Below are positions 47,856 to 59,450 of a stretch of DNA of 64,000 nt, one piece after another. How positions within the stretch are numbered: position 1 is the first letter of the stretch; every line of letters starts with the position of its first letter. The notes beneath the pieces were generated by a model. The model did not search any database. It was not told the DNA's origin and was given only the letters and a program-made list of their open reading frames with translations. The translations under genes were made by a program, and so were the position numbers. The DNA is from Anaeramoeba flamelloides (lineage: Eukaryota > Metamonada > Anaeramoebidae), in the NCBI GenBank assembly GCA_027625915.1, contig JANTQA010000047.1, forward strand, positions 13,206,001-13,270,000, written 5' to 3'.

Positions 47856-50800
47856 TTATTTCATTTGTTTTTTTTGAGATTCCATAATATGTGAAGGAAT
47901 AAGTTTCTTTCTAATTTCGAAATCAACGGAATTCAATTCATCGGAATCAAAATCAAAAAGTTCTGGCAACGGTTGATTATTGGGCAACAATGTATTTGGA
48001 TCCCTTAGATCATCGAAAAATGGATGAGTACAGGCCTCTAAGGGATCAATTCTCTTATTAGGGTTGTATTGTAATAAATTAGAAATTAAATCGATTGTAT
48101 TCTGGTCAAGATCATTTCGTAAAATTTGTTTCCAAGGTTTACTTTTGATCTGTGGCAAATTGAAAGTAGAATAATTTGGATTCATTGCTTTAATGTCCTC
48201 TTGTGTTGGTGTTCCTAATAATTGAATTATTTTGACCAATTGCTTGGCACCCGATTGCCCTGTAAATAATGGCCTTAAGATCAACATTTCTGCAAACACA
48301 CATCCAATTGACCATAAATCGATTTTATTTGTATAACCTGTTGAACTAAAAAGCAATTCGGGTGCACGGTAATATCTTGAACAAATATAAGAAGTCTTGA
48401 CTACACCTTTCTCTAACCTTTTTGCACTTCCAAAATCACCAATCCGAAGTTCTCCCGTTTTTGGTATGATCAACAAATTTTGTGGTTTAATATCCCGATG
48501 ACAAACACCCATCCTGTGTATTGTTGCTATTGCTCGTAGGATTTGATACATGTACACTTTCACCCATAAAAGTTGGATATTCTTGGATTGAACTGAATAA
48601 GAATGTGTTAATTGTGAAATTGTTTTTGGAATATATTCTAATACCAAAGTTAAATATTTTTTTTTACCCTATTAAACATTATAGAGATAATTCAGAATAG
48701 AGATAAATCGAAAAAATAGAACATTATATGAACACTTATTAAAATTTGGATTTTTTAAAATGATTATCTGAAAGAATTTTACAAATTAAAATAAATAAAA
48801 GCATAATTAATGTTATTTTTTACAATTGAAGTTGGTTATTTTATTAAAATATTTTACAATTATTTAACTTTAGTTGAAAAAATCAATTTTAGTTATCAAG
48901 AGATTGAGTTAAGTTGACTATTATTTAAATCCCATACAGTTGTTTTGTTTATTGTTAGGGATCAAATTTTGTTAATTTTTAAAAAAATGATAATCCATTA
49001 TTTCATTCTTGAAAAAAAAAAATTGAGAAACTTAAAAATATTATGAAATATCATCATTGGCTAAGAATATTTTTTTTAAAAAAAATGATCTTCTATTATT
49101 CCGTTTCAAAACGGGTTAACATGGTAATCATTTAATTATAATACCAATAATTTTTAAAGAATATTCTCCAAACCCAGAATCAGAGAATTTTTATTTTAAT
49201 CAAACAAATTCATTATATCTACTCCATTAATTCGTTCCAAAATTACTAGAAATAATTTTTTAATTTAGAAAATTGAATTTTTTTAGATAAAAATTTCTAG
49301 AATTACAGAAATCACAGAAATAACAGAAAACGGAAAGAATTTTTAAGGTCCATATTGAAAATTAATGCTAAAAAATAAAGATGCCTTTCAAGAAAGAAAA
49401 AAAGATTTAACTTGAAGATCATCCTTTTTTCCCTTTTCACAAGTTTAAATAATCGTGATTATTGAAAGGGGTTTTCATTTTTAATTAACATTTGTAACGT
49501 AGAGTAATTGGGGGATTTTCCACTATGAATTAATTTGGTGGTAACTATTAACAATAAAACCGATTTGAAATATTAATCATTTTTTTTTTTTTTTTATCTA
49601 TTGAATTAAGTGCTTTTCAGGTTTTTTCCCCTCTCGTTTTAAATCAGAATTTAGATTATCAACTTAAATCTTATATAAAAAAAATTAAAAACCACTCCCA
49701 AGTTCAACAATTCTAAAATATTTTTTTTTTTTTGAAATATTATCAATAATATTTGTATATATTTGTTGCGAAAAGTCCAAGACATTAAATTAACTTTTAA
49801 ATAGTTAATTAGTGCTAAAAAAAAAAAAGAGTAATTTTTTGGTATTTGTAAGTTTTCATCTCTTATTTTTACAATTAAATATATTTTATAGCTTTTTCAT
49901 TTAATTTTTTTTTGTTTAAAAAAAAGTTTTTTCTAAAACCAATAATGGACCAGTCTAAACACTCCCAACTTATAATGTGAAGGTCCTGTGTTTGATTCTC
50001 CTTAATCGTATTATTTCGGGAAAATTATTAATTATAAAAATTGGCCAAATTCTCAATTTTTTTGCAATAGTAAATTTTATTGAAATCTATTGGCTGTATA
50101 TATTTAAAAACCCCCTTTTTGTGTAGGTTAATGAATGTTATAGGAGGGGATTGTAGGATAGGTTTGGATTGTTTGGATGTTATGTTCAGTAATTTTGGCG
50201 AGGATTTTTTAAAAAAAAACAATTAAGAGAGGAATCAAACATGTGTCACTTATTTTTAAAGCCCTTCTACCAGTAAATAGCAAAAAATATCCATTTTTTT
50301 TTAAATTAACTTTTTTGGAATATATTTACGTTATAGTTTTTAGCCAAGTATTTGGATAGGTTTGAATAGTAATCATTTTTACATTTCAGGCAACCTTTTG
50401 TTCAAGAAGTTTTTAAAAAAGTTAATTTAAAAAAAATTTCAAAAAAAATGGACATTTTTTGCTTTTATACTGATACATGGGCTATAAGGTGTAAAGATTT
50501 TCCACTAAACCTTGTTGATTAAAATTGGGGTTTGAATAAATTTTTAAAAGTGTTTAGTATTGATGATTTCAACAATTTTGGATTTTCGACACTTTAAATA
50601 AATTGAAATAATAATCACAAAATAATCTTTTTGATTTTTACTCTCACAATCATTAAAAACTATTAAAGACCTTTTATGTCAATAATTATAATCAAGATAC
50701 TTTTTAACATATGAAAAAAAATTCAATTTGACCAATTCTAAAATTTGACGAATTTTGAAATTTGAATAGTTTTGACAATTAATAATATTGTAGGGAAAAA

Positions 50801-52729
50801 AATACCGGACATGAAAAAAATCCCAGACAAGATTTTTAATTGTGAGTATTAGTAAAATTTTTGTCTAATTTCAATGAAATCCTTATTATAAATAACCAAT
50901 TTTTTTATGAGATTAGTAATAAACCTACCTAAAGTTCATCAAAGTAAGGTGTCTCTAGAATACTCGAGTAATTGTTTGATAGCCATATGTTGATCAACTT
51001 TTTTTGAAAAACAATCGAGTTTTATTGAGGTTTACAAGAGTTTGGAAAATGATAATTCTTCTTCTTGTTTTTTGATTGATTGAATAGTGTTTTGAACAAG
51101 TGTGATTTCATTAATCATCATTCTAATAAGGGGGGGGGGGTTATAATTGAAAAAGTTCGATTCTTAAAAAAAGGAATTTGATTGAAAATAAATGAAATTA
51201 CACAATAATTTTATTAATATTCACAATTAAAAATCTTGTCCGGGATTTTTTTCATGTTCAGTATTGTTTTCACTGCTTTATACCCTAAATTTCGAATTTG
51301 GATTGTGAAAAGGTTTTGTCAAATTTAAAATTTTGGAAAAAAAACTAAATTATAAAAATGTAACAAGATCTCTTAACTCAACATTCTTTGAAGTCAACAA
51401 ATATACTGGTGTTCATAAACAGAATATTCACTGACCTTAAAATATGAATAACTCTTAAAAAAAATTAAACAACTAAAAAATTGTGTTTTTTTCAAAAAAA
51501 AAACTTTAAAAAAAGAATTCAATAGAAGAATTTGATTCTTCTTAGTGTGTCATTTAGGATTAGATTGGAAAAATTGATGGATTTCTGAGAATTTGTTGGT
51601 GTTACACCTCAGATTGAAAAGGCCAATTATTTTTATAAATAACTAACAACCTTATTTCTTTTATAAGTGTTTTTTAACCAAAATTTACATGAAGGATAGA
51701 TGGCACATGTTTTCGATTTATCATCCCAATTTCGAGTTTTAAAAATATATTTAGATTACTTTAGGAGTACTTGTTAAAATTTTGTTGTTAACTTTCTTGA
51801 TCGTTTATGGATCAGTAAATATAAGAATTGGTAAATAAACTATTTGATTCACTTTTTTAGAATTAACTCATAAGTTTGTGGTTGATTTTTAATTTTTTAT
51901 TTTGTAACTTTTAATTTATTCTTTCATACACTTGACATAGACAGAGCAGATGTAAGTAAGTAATGTTATTTTAAATTTCAAAATAAAAGAATTTTTTGAA
52001 AAATACACCATTCCTGTCCAAAGCGACATAGCAACAATTCTTGGCTAGGGAAGGGATTTTAGATTACGTTATTTGGAATCCAAAACAAATGTTTTAAAAA
52101 AATATCACATCTGATTCAAATAAAAGCTTGAATTTTGAAAGGATGGGGTTTTCATTCTGGAAATATTTAACTTTATGATCTTTTTGTTTTTTTATTTTTA
52201 CAAAAAGAAAATTCTACAGGTAATTCCTCAACAATTAACAGACTTGTTACGAATGAATCCCCACAATTTTTTTTTAAAGGTTTGATTTCAAAAAAAGAAT
52301 TAGAGAAATAAATAGAAAAGGAAAAATTATCACTTACAGATTTTTTGTGGGTAATAAAATAGTTTAACAGCTTTACAATATTTCTATGTTTAACAAGTTT
52401 CATTATTTCGAGTTCTTGGCTCTAGGAAGAATTTTATTAATTTGTTATTAGGATCAAAAGAAGTAAGAAATAAATTCAGCAAGGTGAAACAAAAAATTTT
52501 AGTGGACTGGTGATCAAAGCACAAACATAAATACCAAAGAAAAAGATCAAAAAAAAAACAATTGTTTATTTACTTTCGATCTACGCCTTTGCGAAACCTT
52601 TTTCATCGCAACAATTTGACTGTCTTTTTTAGAAATAGCTTTATAAACAACACCAAAATTTCCATTGCCCAATATTTTTAGGGGTGTGTAATTTGTTTGT
52701 AGAGTTTGTTGAGTTAAAATTTTGGACAT
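47856..52729 (-). CDS. GSK3: Glycogen synthase kinase 3 (shaggy) Ser/Thr kinase
   Basis: Three exons, 52729-52574, 52421-52338 and 48668-47856 (stop TAA), all phase 0, give 350 aa. The glycine loop GNGNFGVV starts at residue 21, and the ATP lysine is K43 (IVAMKK). The helix C glutamate lies in SQELEIMKLVKHRNIV. HRDIKPQNLL places the catalytic Asp at 139, and DFGSAKRL gives D158. The activation loop is TSYICSRYYRAPELLF, whose Y174 is the GSK3 autophosphorylated tyrosine. MNPNYSTFNLPQIKSKPW and EACTHPFFDDLRDP are GSK3-specific. The kinase domain begins about 14 residues from the start, so the N-terminal inhibitory Ser of animal GSK3 (Ser9/21) has no counterpart. Roles in the family are phosphorylation of primed substrates in metabolism, cell fate and cytoskeleton. 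Intron 2 is 3.7 kb. Confidence 0.96.
49945..50007 (+). pseudogene. tRNA-like relic, possible tRNA-derived SINE head
   Basis: ATGGACCAGTCTAAACAC is followed by CTTATAATGTGAAGGTC and CTGTGTTTGATTCTCC. This resembles a tRNA-Ile(UAU) D-arm/anticodon/T-arm order, including a GTTTGATTC T-loop like RNA polymerase III box B. The anticodon and acceptor stems do not pair well, so it is not a working tRNA. An inverted GAGAGGAATCAAACATGTG at 50226-50244 suggests it belongs to a repeat. Confidence 0.3.
50256..50487. mobile_element. Short TTAA MITE, copy 2
   Basis: It matches 7461-7705 in order: AGCAAAAAATATCCATTTTT at one end and TTTTTTGCTTTTATACTGAT at the other. A shared GTATTTGGATAGGTTTGAAT block lies inside, in the inverted orientation that a palindromic element allows. 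TTAA is kept at the left and mutated (ATAA) at the right. Confidence 0.65.
50804..51264 (-). mobile_element. CATGAAAAAAATCC-end TIR family, short copy with G11 run
   Basis: CCGGACATGAAAAAAATCCC plus AGACAAGATTTTTAATTGTG at the left pairs with CACAATTAAAAATCTTGTCC plus GGGATTTTTTTCATGTTC at the right. The interior matches part of 54046-55265 in inverted orientation (CTAGAGACACCTTACTTTG with GAACTTTAGGTAGGTTTAT). An uninterrupted run of 11 G lies at 51130-51140. Confidence 0.7.
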
Positions 52730-53554
52730 TTTGAAAATGTAATAAAAAAAAAAAAATTACAAAAAATGAATAAAATTTTTTTGATCCGGAGTAAATGTTT
52801 TCAATAAAGTGAGAACTCAAAGTTTTATCAAATGTTAACCAAACAACTTAAAACAAGAGAATTGGTTTGCAGTCGCTCTTTTCACAATTTTTCTTCCAGA
52901 CCTTACAAAACGAGCTTTACAAATTAAACACTTTTTTCAGTTATGTTTTAGGGATTAATAAATCTTCTTTATTCTTTTACCCCAAAAGAATAGAGTACTT
53001 ATTGACACAGATACAATTAAACTTTATCAAAAAATCCTTTATCAACATTCGAGAAATGATTTATCAAATATAACAAGTGATGTAGATCTGAAAAATAAAG
53101 CATCATTTTTTCGATTTTTTCTAATATTTTTTTTTGAGAAAATAACAAATATACTAAGTGATTGAGTTCTGAATAAATAAAGAATTATTTTTGAGATATT
53201 TTTTTAATAGTTTTGCTCAAGAAAAATAACAAAAATCAAAGAAATAATTTTTTACAATTTTATTTTTCAGTCAAAGATCGTATATTTTTCTTTGGATTTT
53301 ATGTAAAAGTAAAAAGAGATAAATTTGCAAAGCATTTTTTATATGAAAATCTTACTTTAGTAATTTCTGAGAGTTTTTCTGAATAAATAATATTGGTATT
53401 TTAATCTTATTTTAAAAAAATCAAAAAAAAAAAAACAGAATAATGAATGAAAGAAGATAAAAAAAAAAAATGATATTTAATTTTATTTTTAATAATTTAT
53501 TGAAATTTCTTGAAATATAAATATATATTGAATGAGTTTTTGAATTTTACAAGT

Positions 53555-53880
53555 TAGAAGTTTTGTTAGGTTTTCCAAAATTTAATAGGAAAGAGTAAAA
53601 TCTTATATATTACTCAATTCTTTTGAACTATGTTAAACCAAAACCAATATTAGTTTTTTTTTTTTTGAATTTTAAAAAGTAAAAGAAAATTCAAGTAAAT
53701 TTCTTTGTTTTTTAGTAAAATAAAAAAACCTCACCTTTCGCCAATCTTTAGTTTTTTGTCCATTTAAAAAATTAATAAATTTCCCAGATAAAAAAAGAAA
53801 ATACAATTAAAACTTAAACACTTCATGGTACCATGAGTTACTCAAAGTCGCTCAAAGACACTCAAAGGCATTCCAAAAAT
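53555..53880. mobile_element. Degraded foldback family member
   Basis: It contains GTTAGGTTTTCCAAAATTTA, GAGTAAAATCTT/ACTCAATTCTTTTG and a T-run hairpin around 53650-53730. A CAAAGACACTCAAAGGCATT end resembles, inverted, the GTGTCAAAGAGTGTCA terminus of F2. Confidence 0.45.
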
Positions 53881-54045
53881 TAATTTTCAATAAATAAAAC
53901 AAAAAATTAGAGAGAAAACAATCAGGAAAATGTGATATATTTTTTCCTTCAACATTTTAAACTGTTTGAAAAAACTTGAATTTTAGTTTATTTATACAAG
54001 AAATCTGGGATAATTGTCGATTTAGTAGTATAACATTGAAAAAAT

Positions 54046-55265
54046 GCTGGGCATGGAAATAATCCCGGAAAATATTTATAATTGCTAATATTAGAAAAAT
54101 TGTTCTATAATTGCTGAATAATGTTTTTTTTTGTTAAGGAATTAGCATCACCATAGATTTCTATATAATCAAAGTATGTTATAATTGGGTGCAAATGATA
54201 TTAGTGCACCATGACTCTAAAAAATCTTTTATAAATCTTATTGCATAATAAATTATTACACTTTTTACTAATGAACCCTATTAAAAAGTTTCGTTTTGAA
54301 AAAAAAAAATTAATTCCTTTTCCAAATCTAAAAATAGAAACCAAAATAATAGTATTCTGGTATTTAATAATTTAGATTTAGAACTTCCAAAAGTAAATAT
54401 TTTTATAATTTTTTAATTTCAAAGATTAACTCAATAATGATCAACATAAAAGCACAAAAACTGATTAGTTTTGTTTACTTTTGATAAAGATACTTGTAAC
54501 ATCAATATATATGCATGATTTGAGAAATCTATTGTCAAAAAAATTTATTCGTTAATTATTTAAATTATTTAAAAAAAACGAATTTTTTAGTAACTAATCT
54601 ATATTTGGCCACAAATTTAAGAAAGATACTTTGTGACTTTTCAGTCTGAATATTGATAATCCAACCTTTAAATTTATGGCAAAATGCAGATTTTTTTCTG
54701 AAATTGTTGGGTTTTCTACTAATACATAGATCATTTTTAATTGAAGAGATTTACAAATATTACTACTTGACTAATCGATTTTTTAGAGACACATGAAGCA
54801 TGTAGCACTAATGTGGTTAGGCCAAATAACAACATATTTTGTTCAATCTTAGACCTCTCCTTGGTAGACGCTAATCCCATAAATTCCTTTTCTTTTCAGA
54901 ATCGAACTTGTAAAATTATAACTCAACACTTTTTGGAATGATGATTAATGATATTAAACTTGTTCAAAACACTTTTCAATCAATCAAAAAATCAAGAAAA
55001 AAAATTACCATTTTCCAAAATCATAGCAAACCTCTCTAAAACTCGATAGTTTTTCAAAATAAACTAGCTCTACTTATGCTACCAAATAATTAAATTAGTA
55101 TTCTAGAGACACCTTCACTTTCGTGAACTTTAGGTAGGTTTATTATTGAGTATATAAATAATTCGGTTAGTTATAAAAAGATTTGATATTTCAATAAAAG
55201 AAAATATTTAGCAATTTTCCTTATATTAACAATGTAAAACCTTGTCTGGAATTATTTTCATTTCT
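54046..55265 (+). mobile_element. CATGAAAAAAATCC-end TIR family, long copy
   Basis: It opens GGGCATGGAAATAATCCCGG and closes CTTGTCTGGAATTATTTTCA, mutated versions of the ends at 50804-51264. The first half matches 63440-64000 and the second half matches 50804-51264, so it bridges the two. Its coding potential is eroded. Confidence 0.6.
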
Positions 55266-55425
55266 ATTATTTTTTTCAATTCTCCACTCAATAAAAAAAA
55301 ATATGAACCAAAAAATTAACAAAGAAGACAACAAAAAATATAATTAAGGAATAAAAATTAAACAAATTTCTAAATTTATTATTTTAATAATTAAATTAAA
55401 ACTTGGATTTACAAGTTTATATCTT

Positions 55426-57679
55426 TTAAAATCTCTCGCTCAAACGAGAGGAAATAACACGAAGTTTGTTATAAACTTTTCCTGGGGGAGTACCAAGAAC
55501 AAGATCACAAACGGCATCTCGAGCGTATTTAACGCTATTGAATGTTCCCAGGATGTGTACCATTTTGCCTGCCATGACGATTCTTGTTTTTGTTGCGTTT
55601 TCAATTGCATATTTTGTTTTACCACCTTGGCCAACAATTCGACCGATTGCCCGAGACAAGTTGTCACCTTTTAAACTAAATTTGACTTCTAAAATATTAA
55701 ACGAATCAACAAACAAATTGTCTAAACGAAGAATTGCAATTGCGTCCTAATTGTAATAAAGTATTAAATAAAGAAATTGAATTTTAAAGAAAGATATTGA
55801 GTTTGGTTAATTGGATTTTTGAGAGGAACTAACACTGATTTCACCCGAATGACCTTTTTGTATTTTTTAGAAAGAACAAATATTTTGAATAGCACCAAAT
55901 TCTTCATTGTATTGACACTGGCATCATAAACAATCAAATTCATCAAAGTGTGAGGAACATTAAACACTTTTGATAAAAATGAGATAATTAACAATTGTTT
56001 TATTATAAACTATTTTTCAGTCAAAGGGGCCCAGTTTTAATGGGTGAAATTAAATGTGTTTAAAGGGTTTGCATAGATATTAGAAGAAAAATTTTATTTT
56101 GGAAATTTACAAAATTGGAATTCATTTTTTCACCTTTTGTTTTTTTTGTTTGTTTTTTTTCAATTTTTTTTTTAAAAACCTAATTCAGTTGCAAAAATTT
56201 TTTTTATTGCAAGATCAATAGTCACTTGGTAAAAATGTGTGTTATTCTAAGGTTATTGAAACCGTGGAAATGATTGATGAGAAATCATATTGATTTCTAT
56301 TGGAATTCTATTCGATCTTTGATCTTGATATTTGTTTAATAAATGTAAAAAATTTCCACTTCATTTTCTTTTCCTATTTCAAATAGAGACCACAAATACC
56401 AACCCACTTCGTTTGGGGACTTGACTTGTAAAAGAAAAGTATGGAAAATCAAGTAAAAATTGTTTCCTATTTATTATTCAAATGCCAGTAGAAGTTCAAA
56501 ATGAACATCGTTGTTTTTCTCAATAGGGACCAAAGAATTTGAGTTTTTCTATTTTTAAGAAAATCTATTGATTAATTAGTTTTCTTTTAGACGTATATCA
56601 ACAATTCTTTGAGGTTTGTATTATTCTGCTTATTTCTTATTTTATCTTCAAAATTCAATTATATAAAATAATTGATATTTGAAAAAAATGTTTTTTTTTG
56701 GATTCCCCTTTGACTGAAACCGAGGTTATTTAGATCATAAGTGCCAAATATTTTGCCTAGCTTTATCACCATGTGGTAATTTTACTTTTTTATTTGGGTG
56801 GGACTTTCTATGATTTGAAAATTTTAGGTTTGGCATTGTTGATTATTTTTTGAAATGATGTTTTGTTTTAATTAAGAATTTAAAGGCACAACAATGAAAA
56901 AATAATTGTAAACACAAATTCAAATCAACATTCAATTTAAATTATTGGCCGAATATTATTGGGATCCAAAACGAAAATTTCAAAGTACCTTAGTTATTTT
57001 ACATAGTGCGGAAAAAAAGTTTTCTAAAGTGTGATAAAGTTGTTTTTCAAACTATATAATTCTCCGTTTTATGCAATTTGGGTAACACTTTTTAAAACTT
57101 TTATTCTTCACTTTTTTAAAATAACTAAAGCCATTATGTTAATTTTAATGCTAACTGACTGATTGTTTAAAAAGTATTATTTCGAAAAGGATTGTTTTTT
57201 GATCAGGGTGTTTTGATGGATGCAAAAAATTATTGTTTTTTTGGTTGTTATGTGTTGGTGGAATTAATCAAATAAAAAAAGAAAAAAAAAAAAAAAAAAA
57301 GGGATCATACTTCGATTTCAAAACCAAGACAAAAAGCATGAACAAAATCTGCGGATCTTTGAAGGGCATTAATATCTTTTGTATAGTTAGAAGTCCTTAT
57401 TTCGACATCACGTTTTGATGTATTATATCGAATCTGTAATAAATTCTGTTCAACAATTGGCGTATAGATTTTGTCCCAATTTTCCTTTAATGATTTTATT
57501 CTATGAATTGGTACATTCACTTTAAGGTATTGGATCTTTTTGTTTTCAAGTTTTTGTTTGTTAATCTCTGTAAATTCCTCGATTTCTTCATTTTCAGAAG
57601 ATTTATTTTCAAATTGGATTTCTTCTTGAGAATTTTCTTCCTCTTCAGAACTGATCGACTCTTCAATAAAGTTGTTCAT
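55426..57679 (-). CDS. PNO1: PNO1/Dim2 KH-domain 40S ribosome assembly factor
   Basis: Exons 57679-57311 and 55746-55426 (stop TAA) join in phase 0 to give 229 aa. An acidic N-terminus ([15 protein letters not shown]) precedes the conserved core. That core has [36 protein letters not shown] and [14 protein letters not shown], spliced to [16 protein letters not shown]. The second KH domain carries [19 protein letters not shown], and [15 protein letters not shown] with SSRLSERF closes the protein. Those segments are diagnostic of PNO1, which binds pre-18S rRNA at the small-subunit platform and assists Nob1 cleavage and Dim1 methylation. The length is slightly below the animal protein (about 250 aa) because of a shorter N-terminus. 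The 1.56-kb intron contains a transposon copy and an unexplained reading frame. Confidence 0.96.
55764..55994 (-). other. Unexplained reading frame inside the PNO1 intron
   Basis: A 76-codon frame reads [20 protein letters not shown], then [19 protein letters not shown] and [12 protein letters not shown]. Its codons look coding rather than A/T noise. The pattern L-x-V-x-D-x-S with a later SKKY and SVLVPLK is loosely like the start of ribosomal protein uL14. The match is weak and covers only part of that protein. It may be a gene fragment carried in with the neighbouring transposon. Confidence 0.25.
56014..56720 (-). mobile_element. TTCAGTCAAAGGGG-end family, copy 4 (best-preserved ends)
   Basis: TTCAGTCAAAGGGG at 56016-56029 and CCCCTTTGACTGAA at 56705-56718 are exact inverted termini. 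The interior matches copies 1-3 on the opposite strand. About 170 bp near 56340-56490 has no counterpart in the other copies and looks like a secondary insertion. It is non-coding. Confidence 0.75.
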
Positions 57680-58216
57680 TAATTTTTGGATTTGGGTGTT
57701 TTAAATATTTATTGATGGGAAGCTAATTATAAGATGACAAAAAAAAAATGAAAATCTTGAAAGTAAAAAAAATACTTTGATTTAAGACTGTGAACAATAA
57801 ACTCTTTCTTAAAATGATAAATTTTTTGAGAGAGATGAGATTAAATTACGTAATCATTAAAAATTATTGTTTTGGTTTTGATACACTTGAAGGAATCCAA
57901 AAAATGCAAAAAATTTATTCGAATTTACATTTGAGAATTTGAGAAATCTACTTTCAAAACTAATCATTTCGGAGACAATTTAGAAAGACTATTAATATTA
58001 CTTTGTTCTTAACATTTCAAAAGAATAAAATTCCCAAAATACATTCTGTAAAGCCAATTATCAAAATTGAAAAAATAGAAAAATTCGGTAAAATAGAAAA
58101 GATAATTGCTGAATTTTTTTGGATCTTGAGAATATTATGGTGAAATTGGAGTCACTTCAATAATAAAGACACACCAATAGAAGATGAAAGTGGTGATTGT
58201 TTGAAAAAGGGTTTTT

Positions 58217-58403
58217 CTTAGAGGGGCAAGTCTCTATTTTTTTTTTTTTTTTTGACCAATTTCTAAATAAAGATTTGTTATGTAGAAATATGATTTATAT
58301 TAAAAATAAAACGGGGTTTTTCAAATCTCAGTAATTGGCAAAAAATCTTCTCAATCTCTATTAAATTTAGGGAAAAAAATTTAATAGAGATTAGTCCCTG
58401 AAG
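58217..58403 (-). mobile_element. 187-bp deletion derivative of the TTAA-flanked TIR element
   Basis: On the minus strand it starts AGGGACTAATCTCTATTAAA and continues TTTAATAGAGATTGAG and TTGCCAATTACTGAGATTTG. These match the left 90 bp of copies A and B. It ends TTATTTAGAAATTGGTCAAA and ATAGAGACTTGCCCC, matching their right end. The middle 750 bp is missing. The flanking TTAA sites are mutated, so it is older. Confidence 0.75.
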
Positions 58404-59450
58404 GTTTCAGGAATGAGAAAAAAAATATTCTACTGTTGTCAAAATAATATGTGTAGAAATTTTAATTGATCTTTTAAAATAAAAAGCGTGTTTTTTTTTT
58501 GATATAGAATACCTATAGCTCAACCGATCAAAGAAATTAGACAATAAATCCTAAACAAAAAGGAAAATCATTTCTAAAAGTACTATTTTTTAAAAATTAA
58601 TTCTAAAAAAGGAAAGGATCAAATTTGAAAATATTTCTTAAAAAATAGAGTTTATTTTTGAGAATATTTTTTATATAAAAAACAAAAAAAATTGCAAAAA
58701 TTTCAACTAATGTATTTCGTAATTTAAAATTCACTTTAAACACCAATAAATTTACCTACAAAATTGATTTGGACTTGGGTATACTATTGGGCAGTGAATT
58801 GGATTTTCTATCGGAACAAGAGAACAACAATATAGGCATTTTATTTTAAAACATGGTTTTTAGTATTTGTGTAGTAAATTATTTTGCTCACTGTAGTACT
58901 ATTAATTACTAATTTTAAAACCTTACAATACCAATCACACCTTTTGAAATCTAACCAAGTAAATTTTAGTAACTAGTAAACTAAAAAATACCTTCTAGTA
59001 AATTTAATAGCCAAAATAAAAAAAAATTTAACCACATCTTGGAATATAAAAATAAAGAAAAAATATGATACCAACATTACCAAACTCATATTTAAAGCCA
59101 TTTCCAGAAACGAATTATTGTTTTTAAAAGTTTGATCACATTTTTTCTTTATTTTTTAAAAAGTTGAAAATCCAATATATTTCCGAATTATTTAAAAAAA
59201 AATTATTTTCTTTGAAGAAGAAAGAAACCTCGATGTCACAGAAGGAAATGTACATAAATAAACTTTAAAAATAAAAGCAGAAAATTTTGAAAACAACCTT
59301 GTATAAAAAATCTACTTAATTTTAAAAAAACATTATAAAAATTCTTTTAAACTTGGAGATAATAATTTTTCTTTATTCACTGCATATTTCGAAACATTTT
59401 TTATCTTTTTGATTTACAAAAAAAAAAAAAACATGAAAAACAAACTAACC

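Larger units (their letters stand above)
48669..52337 (-). other. GSK3 intron 2 (3.7 kb)
   Basis: GTAAGT donor at 52337 and TTTAATAG acceptor ending at 48669. It contains a tRNA-like relic (49945-50007), a TTAA MITE (50256-50487) and the short member of the G11 family (50804-51264). 48700-49900 and 51300-52300 show nothing I can name. Confidence 0.85.
52730..55425. other. Intergenic region upstream of GSK3 and downstream of PNO1
   Basis: This 2.7-kb spacer holds the GSK3 promoter region, a foldback fragment (53555-53880) and the long copy of the G11 family (54046-55265). The open frame at 52867-53073 has no support. Confidence 0.65.
55747..57310 (-). other. PNO1 intron (1.56 kb)
   Basis: GTATGATC donor at 57310 and ACAATTAG acceptor ending at 55747. 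It contains TTCAGTCAAAGGGG-family copy 4 (56014-56720) and the reading frame at 55764-55994. Confidence 0.9.

Noticed and set aside
52867-53073. 68-residue plus-strand frame upstream of GSK3
   Set aside because: No domain, no splice support, and A/T-driven composition.
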